A stretch of 64,000 nt of DNA, taken from assembly GCF_034676545.1 (NCBI RefSeq), contig NZ_JAUCBZ010000015.1:3656501-3720500 (forward strand). Direction: 5' to 3'. Each line of letters begins with the position of its first letter. Within the stretch, counting starts at the first letter, position 1. Source of the DNA: Pararhodobacter sp. GTDB lineage: Bacteria; Pseudomonadota; Alphaproteobacteria; Rhodobacterales; Rhodobacteraceae. The notes under the pieces are model-generated. The model searched no databases. It was not told the DNA's origin and saw only the letters and a list, made by a program, of their open reading frames with translations. Below are positions 34,401-41,964 of the stretch, in pieces. The position numbers and the translations under genes are program-made.

Positions 34401-34764
34401 GGGTCTCACGCGCGCAGATCACCACCATCGCGTGATCGTCCTCGACCACCCAATCATAGACCACTTCGTCGATGGTATAGGGCGTCAGGGCCTCGATCTC
34501 GGCCTCGATCTGATAGCGGCGCGCCTCGTCGGTGGGGCCGGGGGCCGACACCGTTGCATAGCGCAACTGGCTTTCGGGCAGCACAAGCTTGGTGCTGATG
34601 CCGCCGGGCTCAAGGCGCATGGCCTCGGCCACCAGACGGGCGCTGCCGGCCTGTACATCGTCATGGTCAAAGCTTACCGCGCCCAGCGACAACCAGCCAC
34701 TTGGATCACGGTGCAACAACTCGATACCGTCATTCGACAGTTTGAGGGCAAAATTCGGTTTCAT
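31459..34764 (-). CDS. proline-rich membrane protein with PilM/GspL-like and GspC/PilP-like ends
   Basis: A 1101-residue protein. Residues 1-150 resemble the actin-like cytoplasmic domain of PilM/GspL (AEIEALTPYTIDEVVYDWVV). Then come about 390 low-complexity residues rich in Pro, Ala, Val and Lys, one transmembrane helix at about 545-562 (GLMATGGVLFLLVAVAVWF), about 480 more Pro/Ala/Glu-rich residues, and a C-terminal 60-residue beta domain like the GspC/PilP homology region (GVFGTPNNRRALVRLSSG, VRVQVGDRLDGG). No other secretion or pilus gene is nearby. Function unknown; envelope-spanning scaffold suggested. Confidence 0.85.
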   Translation of the reverse strand: MKPNFALKLSNDGIELLHRDPSGWLSLGAVSFDHDDVQAGSARLVAEAMRLEPGGISTKLVLPESQLRYATVSAPGPTDEARRYQIEAEIEALTPYTIDEVVYDWVVEDDHAMVVICARETLAEAEGFADASGFNPVAFVAAPEGGQFAGEPNFGVTSMSRVYVPSGDKVQFDVEPVRVSGRVRPAEAPTPEAPKPQEIRKPEPSEPSAAAPVAPPVAAPAPALAKPYVRPAPPATAPSAAGPRMAPPIVRAKVHAQPRPIDPGTALGSSEPDSPVASPEPLAKVGNLVRRLGTRFRREKALEKVQDAAAAVTSPEPVASKPLDAPIKPPMSAPAAVTPAVTPLASPRKAPDAPKPAAPAPVATAPEAKTPVEKAAVEKAAVATAPQAAAAETLEKAPAVAFSSRRRPAPTVAATGGTPVPAGANPGGRIAVLPADAGPATPGLAFRLKRAATWRLKRARRQILSRIPGMDVGQPGQKPDQRKAAGAQMQAKRPTEGPAAAALRAANPSSRPPVSESEKATEAEALTIFGARGNTYAEPSLARRGLMATGGVLFLLVAVAVWFVYFSGDPQPAQLAQNDGAGTSTIQQIAAPDAVETAEATIPPPANLAPLPDNSGFNAAAVPSAESLTDAAADIAQATDTAAEELASQAGAEGDGAVAEVAAPATEQADATTSDPDRLLESLVQQALTEALPDAGTNAAGQVADATSTSTPQSTTPQSTPPQSGDAQQTSQDAPAQVSDTPQVASAPTTAAPRLTLPSGIDAPETGEVAFLAPAAPPPFGTEFTFDENGLVEATREGALTPSGVTVYARAPSVAPAPRPAGIAPEPEVVPEPVAEPAAEPAAEPAAEPVAPVVEAAPTPEPALVPDDTPRADPAFAGARPQPRSARVRAIGEQLAPTAPDPTPDPAANAEQQDAALDTPETETAALETPPPGGVSLAALRPQNRPTDLVPPEVVAAVDAGTEVAQEAVAESLRPNARPSDVTERAQAILAAASRPQQSDSTDVETDEGETTTATAAPSIPSSASVARAATETNAINLRDLNLIGVFGTPNNRRALVRLSSGRVVRVQVGDRLDGGSVTAIGEAELRYTKSGRTEVLRIGG

Positions 34765-34852
34765 ACCGTGCGTTTACCACAGCCTTGAGGGGCGCGCCGA
34801 GTCATCAACTCGGGCAATCCCCCTCCTATAGCAGAAATCCGCCGATGAAAAC

Positions 34853-34888
34853 AAATGGCCCGGCAGAGATCCTGCCGAGCCATTTTTT
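34853..34888 (-). terminator. terminator downstream of metY
   Basis: AAATGGCCCGGCAG pairs with CTGCCGAGCCATTT with one mismatch and a short loop. On the minus strand it is followed by TTTGTTTT, on the plus strand by T6, so it may work in both directions. It starts 17 bases after the metY stop. Confidence 0.8.
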
Positions 34889-34904
34889 CCTTTGGAAACA
34901 AGCC

Positions 34905-36191
34905 TCAGGCCGAAGCTTTGGCCAAAGCCTGATCCAGATCCCTGATCAAGTCATCGGCATCTTCGGTCCCGACCGACAGACGCACGGTATCCGGCGCGGC
35001 ACCGGCGGCGATTTGCTGTTCCAGCGTCAGTTGGCGGTGGGTGGTGCTGGCCGGGTGGATGATCAGGCTGCGCGTATCGCCCAGATTGGCGACATGGCTG
35101 AACAGGTCCAGCGAATCAACCAGTTTGACACAGGCGTCATAGCCGCCTTTCAGCGACACGGTGAACAGCGCGCCAGCGCCCTTGGGCACGATCCGCCCCG
35201 CGCGCTCGTGATACGGCGAGCTTTCCAGCCCGGCATAGGTCACGGCCTCGACGCGCGAATCAGCCTCGAGCCATGCTGCAAGCTTGGCCGCATTGGCGAG
35301 GTGGCGATCCATCCGCAGGCTCAGGGTTTCGATCCCCATCAGCGTGTAATGCGCGGCCTGCGGGTTCAGGGTCATGCCCAGATCGCGCAGCCCGATGGCG
35401 ATGCCGTGAAAGGTGAAGGCCAGCGCGCCGAAGGTCTCGTGGAATTTCAACCCGTGATAGGCCGGCTCTGGCTGGCTGAGCGACGGGAACTTGTCATTCT
35501 GCGACCAGTCGAATTTGCCCGAATCCACCACCACGCCGCCGGTCACGGTGCCGTTGCCGGTCAGGTATTTGGTCATCGAATGCACCACCAGCGTCGCCCC
35601 CAGCTCGATGGGTTTGCACAGATATGGCGTCGCCGTGGTGTTGTCGACAACCAGCGGAATGCCGTGGCGGTTGGTGATCTCGGCCAGCGCCGGGATGTCG
35701 GTGACATAGCCGCCGGGGTTGGCGATGGTCTCGCAGAAGATCGCGCGGGTGTTGTCGTCAATGGCGGCCTCGACGGCGGCCAGATCGTCGGTATCGACAA
35801 ATTTCGTCGACCAGCCAAAGCGTTTGAAGGTCTGGCTGAACTGGGTGATCGTGCCGCCATACAGCCGCGTCGAGGCGACGATATTCTTGCCCGGCCCCAT
35901 CAACGGGAACAGCGCCATGATCTGCGCCGCGTGACCCGAGGAACAGCACACCGCGCCCGCGCCACCCTCCAGCGTCGCGATACGCTCTTGCAGAGCGGCG
36001 ACGGTCGGGTTGGTCAGGCGCGAGTAAATATAGCCGACCTCTTGCAGGTTGAACAACGCCGCCGCGTGATCGGCATCGCGGAACACATAGGCCGTGGTCT
36101 GATAGATCGGCACCTGCCGCGCGCCGGTTGCCGGGTCGGGGCGTGCGCCCGCGTGAATTTGTAGCGTGTCAAAGCCAAAGCTGTCGGTCAT
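34905..36191 (-). CDS. metY: O-acetylhomoserine sulfhydrylase
   Basis: A 428-residue PLP enzyme making homocysteine (or cysteine) from O-acetylhomoserine (or O-acetylserine) and sulfide. Cys/Met-metabolism family motifs are YSRLTNPTVAALQERIA, the Gly-rich CCSSGHAAQ, and the PLP lysine in HSMTKYLTGNGT. Length and the large central insertion fit MetY rather than the shorter MetB/MetC enzymes. The ATG at 36191 starts MTDSFGFDTLQIHAG; the frame open upstream to 36437 is not protein-like. Confidence 0.94.
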   Translation of the reverse strand: MTDSFGFDTLQIHAGARPDPATGARQVPIYQTTAYVFRDADHAAALFNLQEVGYIYSRLTNPTVAALQERIATLEGGAGAVCCSSGHAAQIMALFPLMGPGKNIVASTRLYGGTITQFSQTFKRFGWSTKFVDTDDLAAVEAAIDDNTRAIFCETIANPGGYVTDIPALAEITNRHGIPLVVDNTTATPYLCKPIELGATLVVHSMTKYLTGNGTVTGGVVVDSGKFDWSQNDKFPSLSQPEPAYHGLKFHETFGALAFTFHGIAIGLRDLGMTLNPQAAHYTLMGIETLSLRMDRHLANAAKLAAWLEADSRVEAVTYAGLESSPYHERAGRIVPKGAGALFTVSLKGGYDACVKLVDSLDLFSHVANLGDTRSLIIHPASTTHRQLTLEQQIAAGAAPDTVRLSVGTEDADDLIRDLDQALAKASA

Positions 36192-36422
36192 GGTAGACTC
36201 CCTGAGATTTGCGCGCGACGCTAGTGTATCGCACCGCCACAGGCAACGGGCCGCGGTGAGGGTTCGCACCCCCGGCATGGGAACAGGTGAACGCGCAATC
36301 CCGCGATTGTCGGAATGATGGCGGCGCGGGGTTGGTTCAACGCGACCACCCGTCACAGATGAGTGGCAATTCTCGGACAGATTTCCTTTTGCACGCGCCG
36401 GATGCCGCGCGCCCGGAAAAAT

Positions 36423-36450
36423 GACGCCCCAAAGCAAGCTTTGGGGCGTC
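36423..36450. repeat. perfect hairpin A (covarying pair)
   Basis: GACGCCCCAAAGC pairs exactly with GCTTTGGGGCGTC around AA, with no T-run. Its centre CCCCAaAGCAAGCTtTGGGG matches hairpin B except for one compensated base pair, which suggests a conserved structure rather than chance. Confidence 0.7.
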
Positions 36451-36653
36451 GGACCGTTCTAGACCTGGACTAGGGTTTGGTGCTGAAACCTCGTACGCCA
36501 CGCAAAAAGATGGTGATCAAAAGACGCCGCCTGAATGCCCGTGTGCGGCAGTGCCGCGTTAATGATCGTAAGTCGTTGGCGTCGCGGGTTTGGTTCAAAG
36601 AAATTCACGCGATGTCCGAAAAAAATCGGCGCGGCGCGTCAGGCCGAAAAAAG

Positions 36654-36675
36654 ACCCCAGAGCAAGCTCTGGGGT
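36654..36675. repeat. perfect hairpin B (covarying pair)
   Basis: ACCCCAGAGC pairs exactly with GCTCTGGGGT around AA. Relative to hairpin A the A-T pair in the stem is a G-C pair, and the outer bases also change together. It lies 180 bases beyond the 3' end of the protease gene on the minus strand. Confidence 0.7.
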
Positions 36676-36853
36676 TCAGGTTTGGGACAGAGGGCGACGG
36701 CGGTGCCTCGGCAGATCGAGAACGAGGGAGGCGTTCGGCTCTGCGGCACGGGGTCGCTAATCATGGGTCGTGGCGCGGGGGGAAAGGGTTCAAAGAAACA
36801 TCAAGAAACCCTGAACCGGGTGGACGCAGGGCGCATTGCCACGCCCCCAACCC

Positions 36854-38155
36854 TCAACAGCCGCCGGCCTTGACAAGGCCCCAGCCGAATTCGGTGTTGC
36901 GCGTTCCCGGCCCCAATGTCTCGATGCCGGTCCGCAGCCGCCCGCGGATCGCCGCCGCCGACCCCACACCGCGCGCCATATGCCGGGCCGCCAGGGCGGT
37001 GACGATCGGCGCGGCAAAGGAGGTGCCGCTGACATACCCCGCGCCAGACGTGCGGGCGGCGTAAACATCGACGCCGGGGGCGGCAAATTCAATCTGCGGG
37101 CCGGTGTTGGCCAGCCGGAATCGCCGCCGCGCCGCGTCAATCGCCGTCACCGCGATCACATCCTCCGAGGCGGCGGGCCAGGCGACCTGCGGCCGCCGAT
37201 CATTGCCCGAGGCCGCAATCAGCACCGCCCCACGCGACGCCGCCGCCCGCAGCACCCGGCCAAGCGCCTGATTTTCCGGCCCGGCAATCGACAGGTTGAT
37301 CAGCCGAACGCCCGCGCCGACCATCCGGTCAAGCGCCACGGCGATCCGCTCGACGCTGGCTTCTTCGACATCATCGCGCGCGCCAAACACCGAAATCGCA
37401 TAAAGCTGCGCGCCCTGCGCAAACCCGGCCAGCGCGCCCGTTTCATCCTGCCCGACCATCAGCGCCGCGACCGCCGTCCCATGATCGGCATTCGGGATCA
37501 TATGGCCCTCGACCAGCGTCTCATACCGCAGGCTCGTCCCCTGCAACGCCGGATGATTGGGGTTCACCGGGCCGTCGATCATGCCAATGGTAACGGGCCG
37601 CGACAGGTGGCAGCGCCCCACGCTGTCCTCGCCAATCAATGCCGGGGCATAGACCCGAGGCGTGCGGCGCGATTGCGCGAAATAATACAAATGATGCGCC
37701 GACAGCGAACTGTCTGCGGCTTGCTGCGCAATCAGATCTTGCGCGCGCGCAATCGCCGCCTGATTGGGGAACGTCGCAATCTGCGAGGTTTGATCGAGCG
37801 CCGAAAGCGTGGCCTCGCGAATGATCGCGCCGCCCGCCGCCTCAACGGCACGCCGCGCGGCCTCCGCCTGAGCTTCGGGGCCAACAATCACATATTCATA
37901 GCGCGCGCCCTCAGTCCGCAGGACGCGCCCCACGGGCCGATCCGCACCGCGAGGCTCTGCACACCCACCGCCGCATTCGTCGTGATCCACATGGTCCGGC
38001 AAACCGTCATACCCCGGCGGCAAACCTTCATATTCCGATTGCGCGGGTTGCTCGGGGCTGGACGGTCCATCAAGCGTCGCCAGTGCCGGGCCTGCCCCAA
38101 GCGCCAAAACCAGCACCAAGACCGACCCCAACCATCCCGATTTACCGCGTACCAT
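36854..38155 (-). CDS. exported S8 (subtilisin-family) serine protease
   Basis: A 433-residue protein with an N-terminal signal (SGWLGSVLVLVLALGAGPALA), an about 130-residue prodomain-like region (YEYVIVGPEAQAEAARRAV) and a subtilase domain. The triad is visible: Asp in IGMIDGPV, His in ADHGTAVAAL, Ser in GTSFAAP; the oxyanion Asn is in ASGNDRRP. ATG 38155 lies within the 3' end of the anti-sigma gene (14-bp overlap), so the protease is translated with the regulator pair. Secreted into the periplasm; substrate unknown. The protease could act on the anti-sigma or on envelope proteins. Confidence 0.88.
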   Translation of the reverse strand: MVRGKSGWLGSVLVLVLALGAGPALATLDGPSSPEQPAQSEYEGLPPGYDGLPDHVDHDECGGGCAEPRGADRPVGRVLRTEGARYEYVIVGPEAQAEAARRAVEAAGGAIIREATLSALDQTSQIATFPNQAAIARAQDLIAQQAADSSLSAHHLYYFAQSRRTPRVYAPALIGEDSVGRCHLSRPVTIGMIDGPVNPNHPALQGTSLRYETLVEGHMIPNADHGTAVAALMVGQDETGALAGFAQGAQLYAISVFGARDDVEEASVERIAVALDRMVGAGVRLINLSIAGPENQALGRVLRAAASRGAVLIAASGNDRRPQVAWPAASEDVIAVTAIDAARRRFRLANTGPQIEFAAPGVDVYAARTSGAGYVSGTSFAAPIVTALAARHMARGVGSAAAIRGRLRTGIETLGPGTRNTEFGWGLVKAGGC

Positions 38156-38732
38156 CCTCGACACTCTCCACTATGGTCGTGGCGTCGCTCAAACCTGAAA
38201 CGGCCGCGGCATGATCGCCACCGTCCATCACGCCAAGGTCATAAAACCCCAAAGCGGACGGGCCTGCAACGATTTCCAGATCCAGGCCCTGCAACAAAGC
38301 GCGGATCTGCGCTTCCGTGGCGTCCTTGACAAAGGCCACCGCCAACACGCCCGCGGGCGCGGCACCGGCCATCTGATAGCCTGCCTCATCGACACCACCG
38401 CCGCGCAAAAACAGGCTCTGGCCCAGCAACGCCACCGTCGCCACCGCCGCCGCCAATTGCCACATCCATGTGCGGTTTGGCGCTTGCGGTGCGGCGGCCA
38501 CGGCACCCTCGCGGCCCACTTCCCGCAACAAACGCGCCAGGCCGAATTCGCCGGGGCTCTGGATTTCCTCGGCCTGCATCTCGGCCCGAAGCGCGACCAG
38601 CGCGTCATATTCGGCGCGCAAATCGTCATCCTCGGCCAGCACCGCGTCGAGCGCCGCGGCCTTGGCTTCGTGCAAGGTGCCGTTGACGTGAAATATCAGG
38701 TCCAGTTCAGGGTTTTCGGGTGTCCCAGTCAT
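38142..38732 (-). CDS. anti-sigma factor, membrane-anchored
   Basis: A 196-residue protein. The first about 95 residues are cytoplasmic and acidic (ELDLIFHVNGTLHEAKAAALDAVLAEDDDL), of the type that binds sigma factors; a membrane helix is at about 98-115 (WQLAAAVATVALLGQSLFL) and about 75 residues lie outside. No clear zinc motif H-x3-C-x2-C is visible. ATG 38732 overlaps the sigma stop (ATGA), the usual arrangement for a sigma/anti-sigma pair. The assignment rests on position and architecture more than on a sequence motif. Confidence 0.75.
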   Translation of the reverse strand: MTGTPENPELDLIFHVNGTLHEAKAAALDAVLAEDDDLRAEYDALVALRAEMQAEEIQSPGEFGLARLLREVGREGAVAAAPQAPNRTWMWQLAAAVATVALLGQSLFLRGGGVDEAGYQMAGAAPAGVLAVAFVKDATEAQIRALLQGLDLEIVAGPSALGFYDLGVMDGGDHAAAVSGLSDATTIVESVEDGTR

Positions 38733-39283
38733 GCCATCGCCCTCGCGCCAATCCGGCCGGACAGACAATGCAGCAGCAATTTCTTGGCATGATGCAGTCG
38801 CGACTTGATCGTCCCCTCGGGCACGCCGGCGATTTCCGAGATTTCCGCGCAGGTCATGTCCTCATAGAACGCCAGCGAGATCGCCAGGCGGTGCTCATCC
38901 GACAGCGTACCGACACAATATCGCAAATGTTCGGCCTCCTGCTGGTGGGCATAGCGCGTATCCGCCGCCTCCTGATAGGTGTCACTTTCAGGGATTTCAT
39001 CGGTAACCGTCACCCGCGCACGCTTGCGATGCACGTCAATGACCTTGCGGTACGCGATACCAAATATCCAGGTTTTCACTTGGCTTCTCCCCTCGAAACT
39101 GCCGGCGACACGCCAGATGTCCATAAAGACGTCATGGAGTATGTCGGCCGCCTCGTGCGGATCGTTCAATCTGGAGACGATAAACTTGTAAACCGGACGT
39201 TCATAAGCGCGATACAGGGCGGCGAGCGCTTGTTTGTCGCCCTCGCCAATCTGCTTGAGTAGCTGGTGATGCGTATCGCTCAT
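38729..39283 (-). CDS. ECF-type RNA polymerase sigma factor
   Basis: A 184-residue sigma-70 family factor with region 2 (ALYRAYERPVYKFI, ADILHDVFMDIWR, VKTWIFGIAYRKVID) and region 4 with its helix-turn-helix (LAFYEDMTCAEISEIAGVPEGTIKSRLHHAKKLL). No region 1.1 or 3, which defines the extracytoplasmic-function class. It is the first gene of the sigma/anti-sigma/protease operon on the minus strand. Autoregulation is typical but I cannot identify a promoter motif with confidence. Confidence 0.93.
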   Translation of the reverse strand: MSDTHHQLLKQIGEGDKQALAALYRAYERPVYKFIVSRLNDPHEAADILHDVFMDIWRVAGSFEGRSQVKTWIFGIAYRKVIDVHRKRARVTVTDEIPESDTYQEAADTRYAHQQEAEHLRYCVGTLSDEHRLAISLAFYEDMTCAEISEIAGVPEGTIKSRLHHAKKLLLHCLSGRIGARAMA

Positions 39284-39404
39284 CTGTTGCGCGCGGTCCT
39301 GTCAGAGGAAAAACGCTATACCATCGGTTGCCGCGAGGGAAGCACCCCAGGCCGCACAGGGTTGCAGAATACGCGAAACACCGGCCAAAATCCCGAAAAA
39401 CGGG

Positions 39405-39800
39405 CTATTCCTGCATATCCTTTGGCAAGAACCGACGGACAGAGCTGGTCTTGGGGCTCAACGCCGGGTCGATATCGCGCATTTCCAGCGACAACATCAG
39501 CGAATTCTGCGCCAGATCCGCCGCACAGAACGCCTCGGCGGCGGCAAAAAGATGCGCCGTGGCGCGGGATTTGTCAGCATCGCTGCGCCCGCCGCGCAAC
39601 CGCACGGAAATGTCGATGAACCCGTGATCCGGGTTGCCATCCGCGATCAGCACATGATCCGCGGCAAAGGCCCGAACCCGAATGCCCGCCGCCGGAAACA
39701 CCCCGGTTTCGACCGCCGCATCCCGCAGGGTTTGCAAGAACCGGGGCCAATCGAGGCGGCTTTCAAGATTGCGCGAATACTGGATGGATAAATGTGGCAC
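39405..39800 (-). CDS. hpaF: 5-carboxymethyl-2-hydroxymuconate delta-isomerase
   Basis: A 131-residue member of the tautomerase superfamily acting in homoprotocatechuate breakdown. It begins MPHLSIQYSRNLE, with the catalytic Pro2 exposed after loss of Met; the family also shows HGFIDISVRLRGGRS. Length fits HpaF/CHMI. It is divergent from an HpaR-type regulator, which supports the role, although no other hpa genes are in the window. Confidence 0.82.
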   Translation of the reverse strand: MPHLSIQYSRNLESRLDWPRFLQTLRDAAVETGVFPAAGIRVRAFAADHVLIADGNPDHGFIDISVRLRGGRSDADKSRATAHLFAAAEAFCAADLAQNSLMLSLEMRDIDPALSPKTSSVRRFLPKDMQE

Positions 39801-39907
39801 GCGGGCCTCCTTTATTCATTGCTTTGTAAAGTTATTCGGCGCAACCTGTCAACGTACCCTCTGCAAACCGCTTGATTTGCACAGCACGATCCGCCAAGGG
39901 AGGGCCT
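39801..39907. promoter_or_regulatory. divergent control region between hpaF-like and hpaR-like genes
   Basis: A 107-base gap with an AT-rich core near 39812-39836 (TTTATTCATTGCTTTG) containing the small palindrome CTTTGTAAAG. A MarR-type operator is expected here because the regulator faces the isomerase gene. The exact operator is not resolvable by eye. Confidence 0.4.
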
Positions 39908-40351
39908 ATGACCCAGACACCGTTGCGCCGCACCGCCCGTTCCTTGCCTATCGCGCTTTTGCGGGCGCGCGAAACCGTCATGGGGCCGGTGCGCGACATG
40001 CTGGCGAAAAGCGGCGTCAACGAGCAGAAATGGCGCGTGCTGCGGGTGTTGGACGAATCCGGGCCGCTGGATCAAAGCCTGTTGGCCGAGCGCGCCTGTC
40101 TGCAATTGCCCAGCCTGACCCGCATTCTGCGCGCGATGGAGGATCAAGCGCTGATCACCCGCCAGACGGACGACGCCGACCGCCGCCGCTCGATTGTCAC
40201 GATCAGCGAGGCCGGGCGCGCCGTTCTGGCCGATCACGCCGCCGAGGCCGCCGAGGTTTTCGCCAAGCTCGAAGCCAGCTATGGCCGCGAGCGGCTGGAG
40301 CAATTGCTGGACCTGCTCGAAGACCTGAACCGCGCCGACAAGCCGGGCTGA
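39908..40351 (+). CDS. MarR-family regulator, HpaR-like
   Basis: A 147-residue winged-helix repressor. The DNA-binding core (QKWRVLRVLDESGPLDQSLLAERACLQLPSLTRILRAMEDQALITRQ) and the beta wing (DDADRRRSIVTISEAGR) are complete. The start of the domain (RRTARSLPIALLRARETVMGPVR) resembles homoprotocatechuate-degradation repressor HpaR. Together with the divergent isomerase it suggests control of aromatic catabolism. ATG 39908 chosen. Its stop is 7 bases from the convergent aldehyde dehydrogenase stop. Confidence 0.85.
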   Translation: MTQTPLRRTARSLPIALLRARETVMGPVRDMLAKSGVNEQKWRVLRVLDESGPLDQSLLAERACLQLPSLTRILRAMEDQALITRQTDDADRRRSIVTISEAGRAVLADHAAEAAEVFAKLEASYGRERLEQLLDLLEDLNRADKPG

Positions 40352-40358
40352 ACTGCGC

Positions 40359-41843
40359 TCACAGCTGTATCCAGGCGGTTTTCAGGTTCACATATTTATC
40401 CAGCGCATGCAAAGACTTGTCATGCCCGTTGCCCGATTGCCGATGCCCGCCCAGCGGCACCGTGTTATCCGCGCCGCCATAGGTGTTGACATGCACGACG
40501 CCCGCGCGGATCTCGCGCACCATGCGATGCGCGCGGCTCAGTTTGCTGGTCCAGACTGCCGCCGCCAAGCCATACTCGGTGCCATTCGCCAGCCGCACCG
40601 CGTCCGCCTCGGTGTCGAACGGCGTGACCGCCAGCACTGGGCCGAACACCTCCTCGCGCGACAGGGTCATCTCGGGCGTCACCGCGTCGAACACCGTCGG
40701 CGCGAAATACGAACCGCCGGTCTGCGCCAGGATGCGCGCGCCACCGGCGATCAACCTGCCACCCTCGGTCAAGGTGGTTTCCACAAAGCCGCTGACCTTG
40801 GTCAATTGCGCCTCTGAGGCAATCGCGCCCGCCTGGGTTTTCAAGTCCAGCGGATTGCCGACCGTCATCGCCTTGGCTTCCGCGGCCAAGAGCGCCGCGA
40901 ACTCCTCATGGATCGACCGCTCCACCAGCACCCGTGACCCCGCCACGCAGACCTGCCCCGAGTTGCGGAAAATCCCCGCCGCGCTGACCTTGGCCGCCTG
41001 CGCCAAGTCCGGCGCATCGGCAAACACCACGTTGGGCGACTTGCCCCCCAGCTCCAGATACAGCCGCTTGATGTTTGATTTCGCACTGTATTCCAACAGC
41101 TTGCGCCCCACACCGCCCGATCCGGTGAAGACCAGCACATCCACATCCCCATGCAGGCCCAGCGCCTCGCCGCAGACCGCGCCCTGCCCGGTGACCACGT
41201 TCAGCACCCCCTCCGGCAGGCCACATTCGGCGCAGATCTCCGCCAGCCGCAGCAAGGATAGCGACGCCACCTCAGAGGGCTTCAGCACCACCGAATTGCC
41301 CATCGCCAGCGCGGGCGCGATCTTCCACGCGCCGATCATCAGCGGAAAATTCCACGGCACGATCGCGCCCACAACGCCAACGGGCTCGCGCAGGATCATT
41401 CCCAGCACACTCCCCGCCGTCGGCGCCACCTCGCCGTAAACCTTGTCCAGCGCCTCGGCGTAATAGCGGAAGGTCTGCGCCGCACTGCCCGGCTCGGCCT
41501 TGAGCGCCATGGAAATCTCGGTGCCATTGTCGCGCACCCCCAGAACCGCCAGCGCCAGCGCCTCGCGCTCGATGGCATCGGCGATCCGATGCAGCACTTT
41601 CTTGCGCTCTGCCGGGGCCGCCCGCGACCATGCGCCCCGCTCGAAGGCGCGCCTTGCCGCAGCCACCGCCGCCTCGACATCCGCCGCCCCCGCATCGGCA
41701 ATCGTCGTCAAGCGCCGCCCGTCAATCGGCGACACCACCTCCAGCACATCACCCGACGTCGCCGCCTGCCACGCCCCGTCGATAAACAACCCCCGCGCCG
41801 AAACCGGAGCCGCAGCTAGCGCGTCAATACCCGACTGATCCAT
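40359..41843 (-). CDS. NAD(P)-dependent aldehyde dehydrogenase
   Basis: A 494-residue aldehyde dehydrogenase with PWNFPLMIGAWKIAPAL, FTGSGGVGRKLLEYSA, the catalytic Glu in LELGGKSP and catalytic Cys in NSGQVCVAGSR. It is closest in feel to the PuuC group (gamma-glutamyl-gamma-aminobutyraldehyde dehydrogenase). It is divergent from an IclR regulator followed by a class III aminotransferase, so it probably oxidises the aldehyde made by that transaminase. Substrate not certain. Confidence 0.9.
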   Translation of the reverse strand: MDQSGIDALAAAPVSARGLFIDGAWQAATSGDVLEVVSPIDGRRLTTIADAGAADVEAAVAAARRAFERGAWSRAAPAERKKVLHRIADAIEREALALAVLGVRDNGTEISMALKAEPGSAAQTFRYYAEALDKVYGEVAPTAGSVLGMILREPVGVVGAIVPWNFPLMIGAWKIAPALAMGNSVVLKPSEVASLSLLRLAEICAECGLPEGVLNVVTGQGAVCGEALGLHGDVDVLVFTGSGGVGRKLLEYSAKSNIKRLYLELGGKSPNVVFADAPDLAQAAKVSAAGIFRNSGQVCVAGSRVLVERSIHEEFAALLAAEAKAMTVGNPLDLKTQAGAIASEAQLTKVSGFVETTLTEGGRLIAGGARILAQTGGSYFAPTVFDAVTPEMTLSREEVFGPVLAVTPFDTEADAVRLANGTEYGLAAAVWTSKLSRAHRMVREIRAGVVHVNTYGGADNTVPLGGHRQSGNGHDKSLHALDKYVNLKTAWIQL

Positions 41844-41964
41844 TCATCCGTTCCCTTCGGTATCGGTTCATTATATACACCAACGTTTCAAATATGTCTT
41901 GCGTCAATCCCCGCATTCGATCAAGGTTTTTCTGCACACCCCCTCAAACAACCGTCGAACCCTC
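41844..41964. promoter_or_regulatory. divergent control region between aldehyde dehydrogenase and IclR genes
   Basis: A 121-base gap with an AT-rich block at about 41861-41900 (GTTCATTATATACACC, then GTTTCAAATATG) that stands out from the flanking GC-rich DNA. GGTTCA and GTTTCA are 20-odd bases apart and may be half-sites for the IclR protein. Operator assignment is inference. Confidence 0.45.

Larger units (their letters stand above)
36192..36853. other. 662-base intergenic region with two hairpins
   Basis: Between metY and the protease there is no convincing gene. The near half holds the metY promoter region. Two matching hairpins lie at 36423-36450 and 36654-36675. A plus-strand frame from 36477 starts with a basic peptide (MVLKPRTPRKK) but lacks coding character and any relative I know. 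I see no riboswitch with confidence. Confidence 0.5.

Noticed and set aside
36192..36440. Possible SAM-type riboswitch upstream of metY
   Set aside because: I read the region on the minus strand and could not match conserved SAM-II or SAM/SAH features; the GC-rich helices seen are not specific. A covariance-model search would settle it.
36477..37064. Open frame on the plus strand starting with a basic peptide
   Set aside because: It overlaps the antisense of the protease gene for most of its length, lacks codon bias and relatives known to me, and includes the hairpin at 36654.
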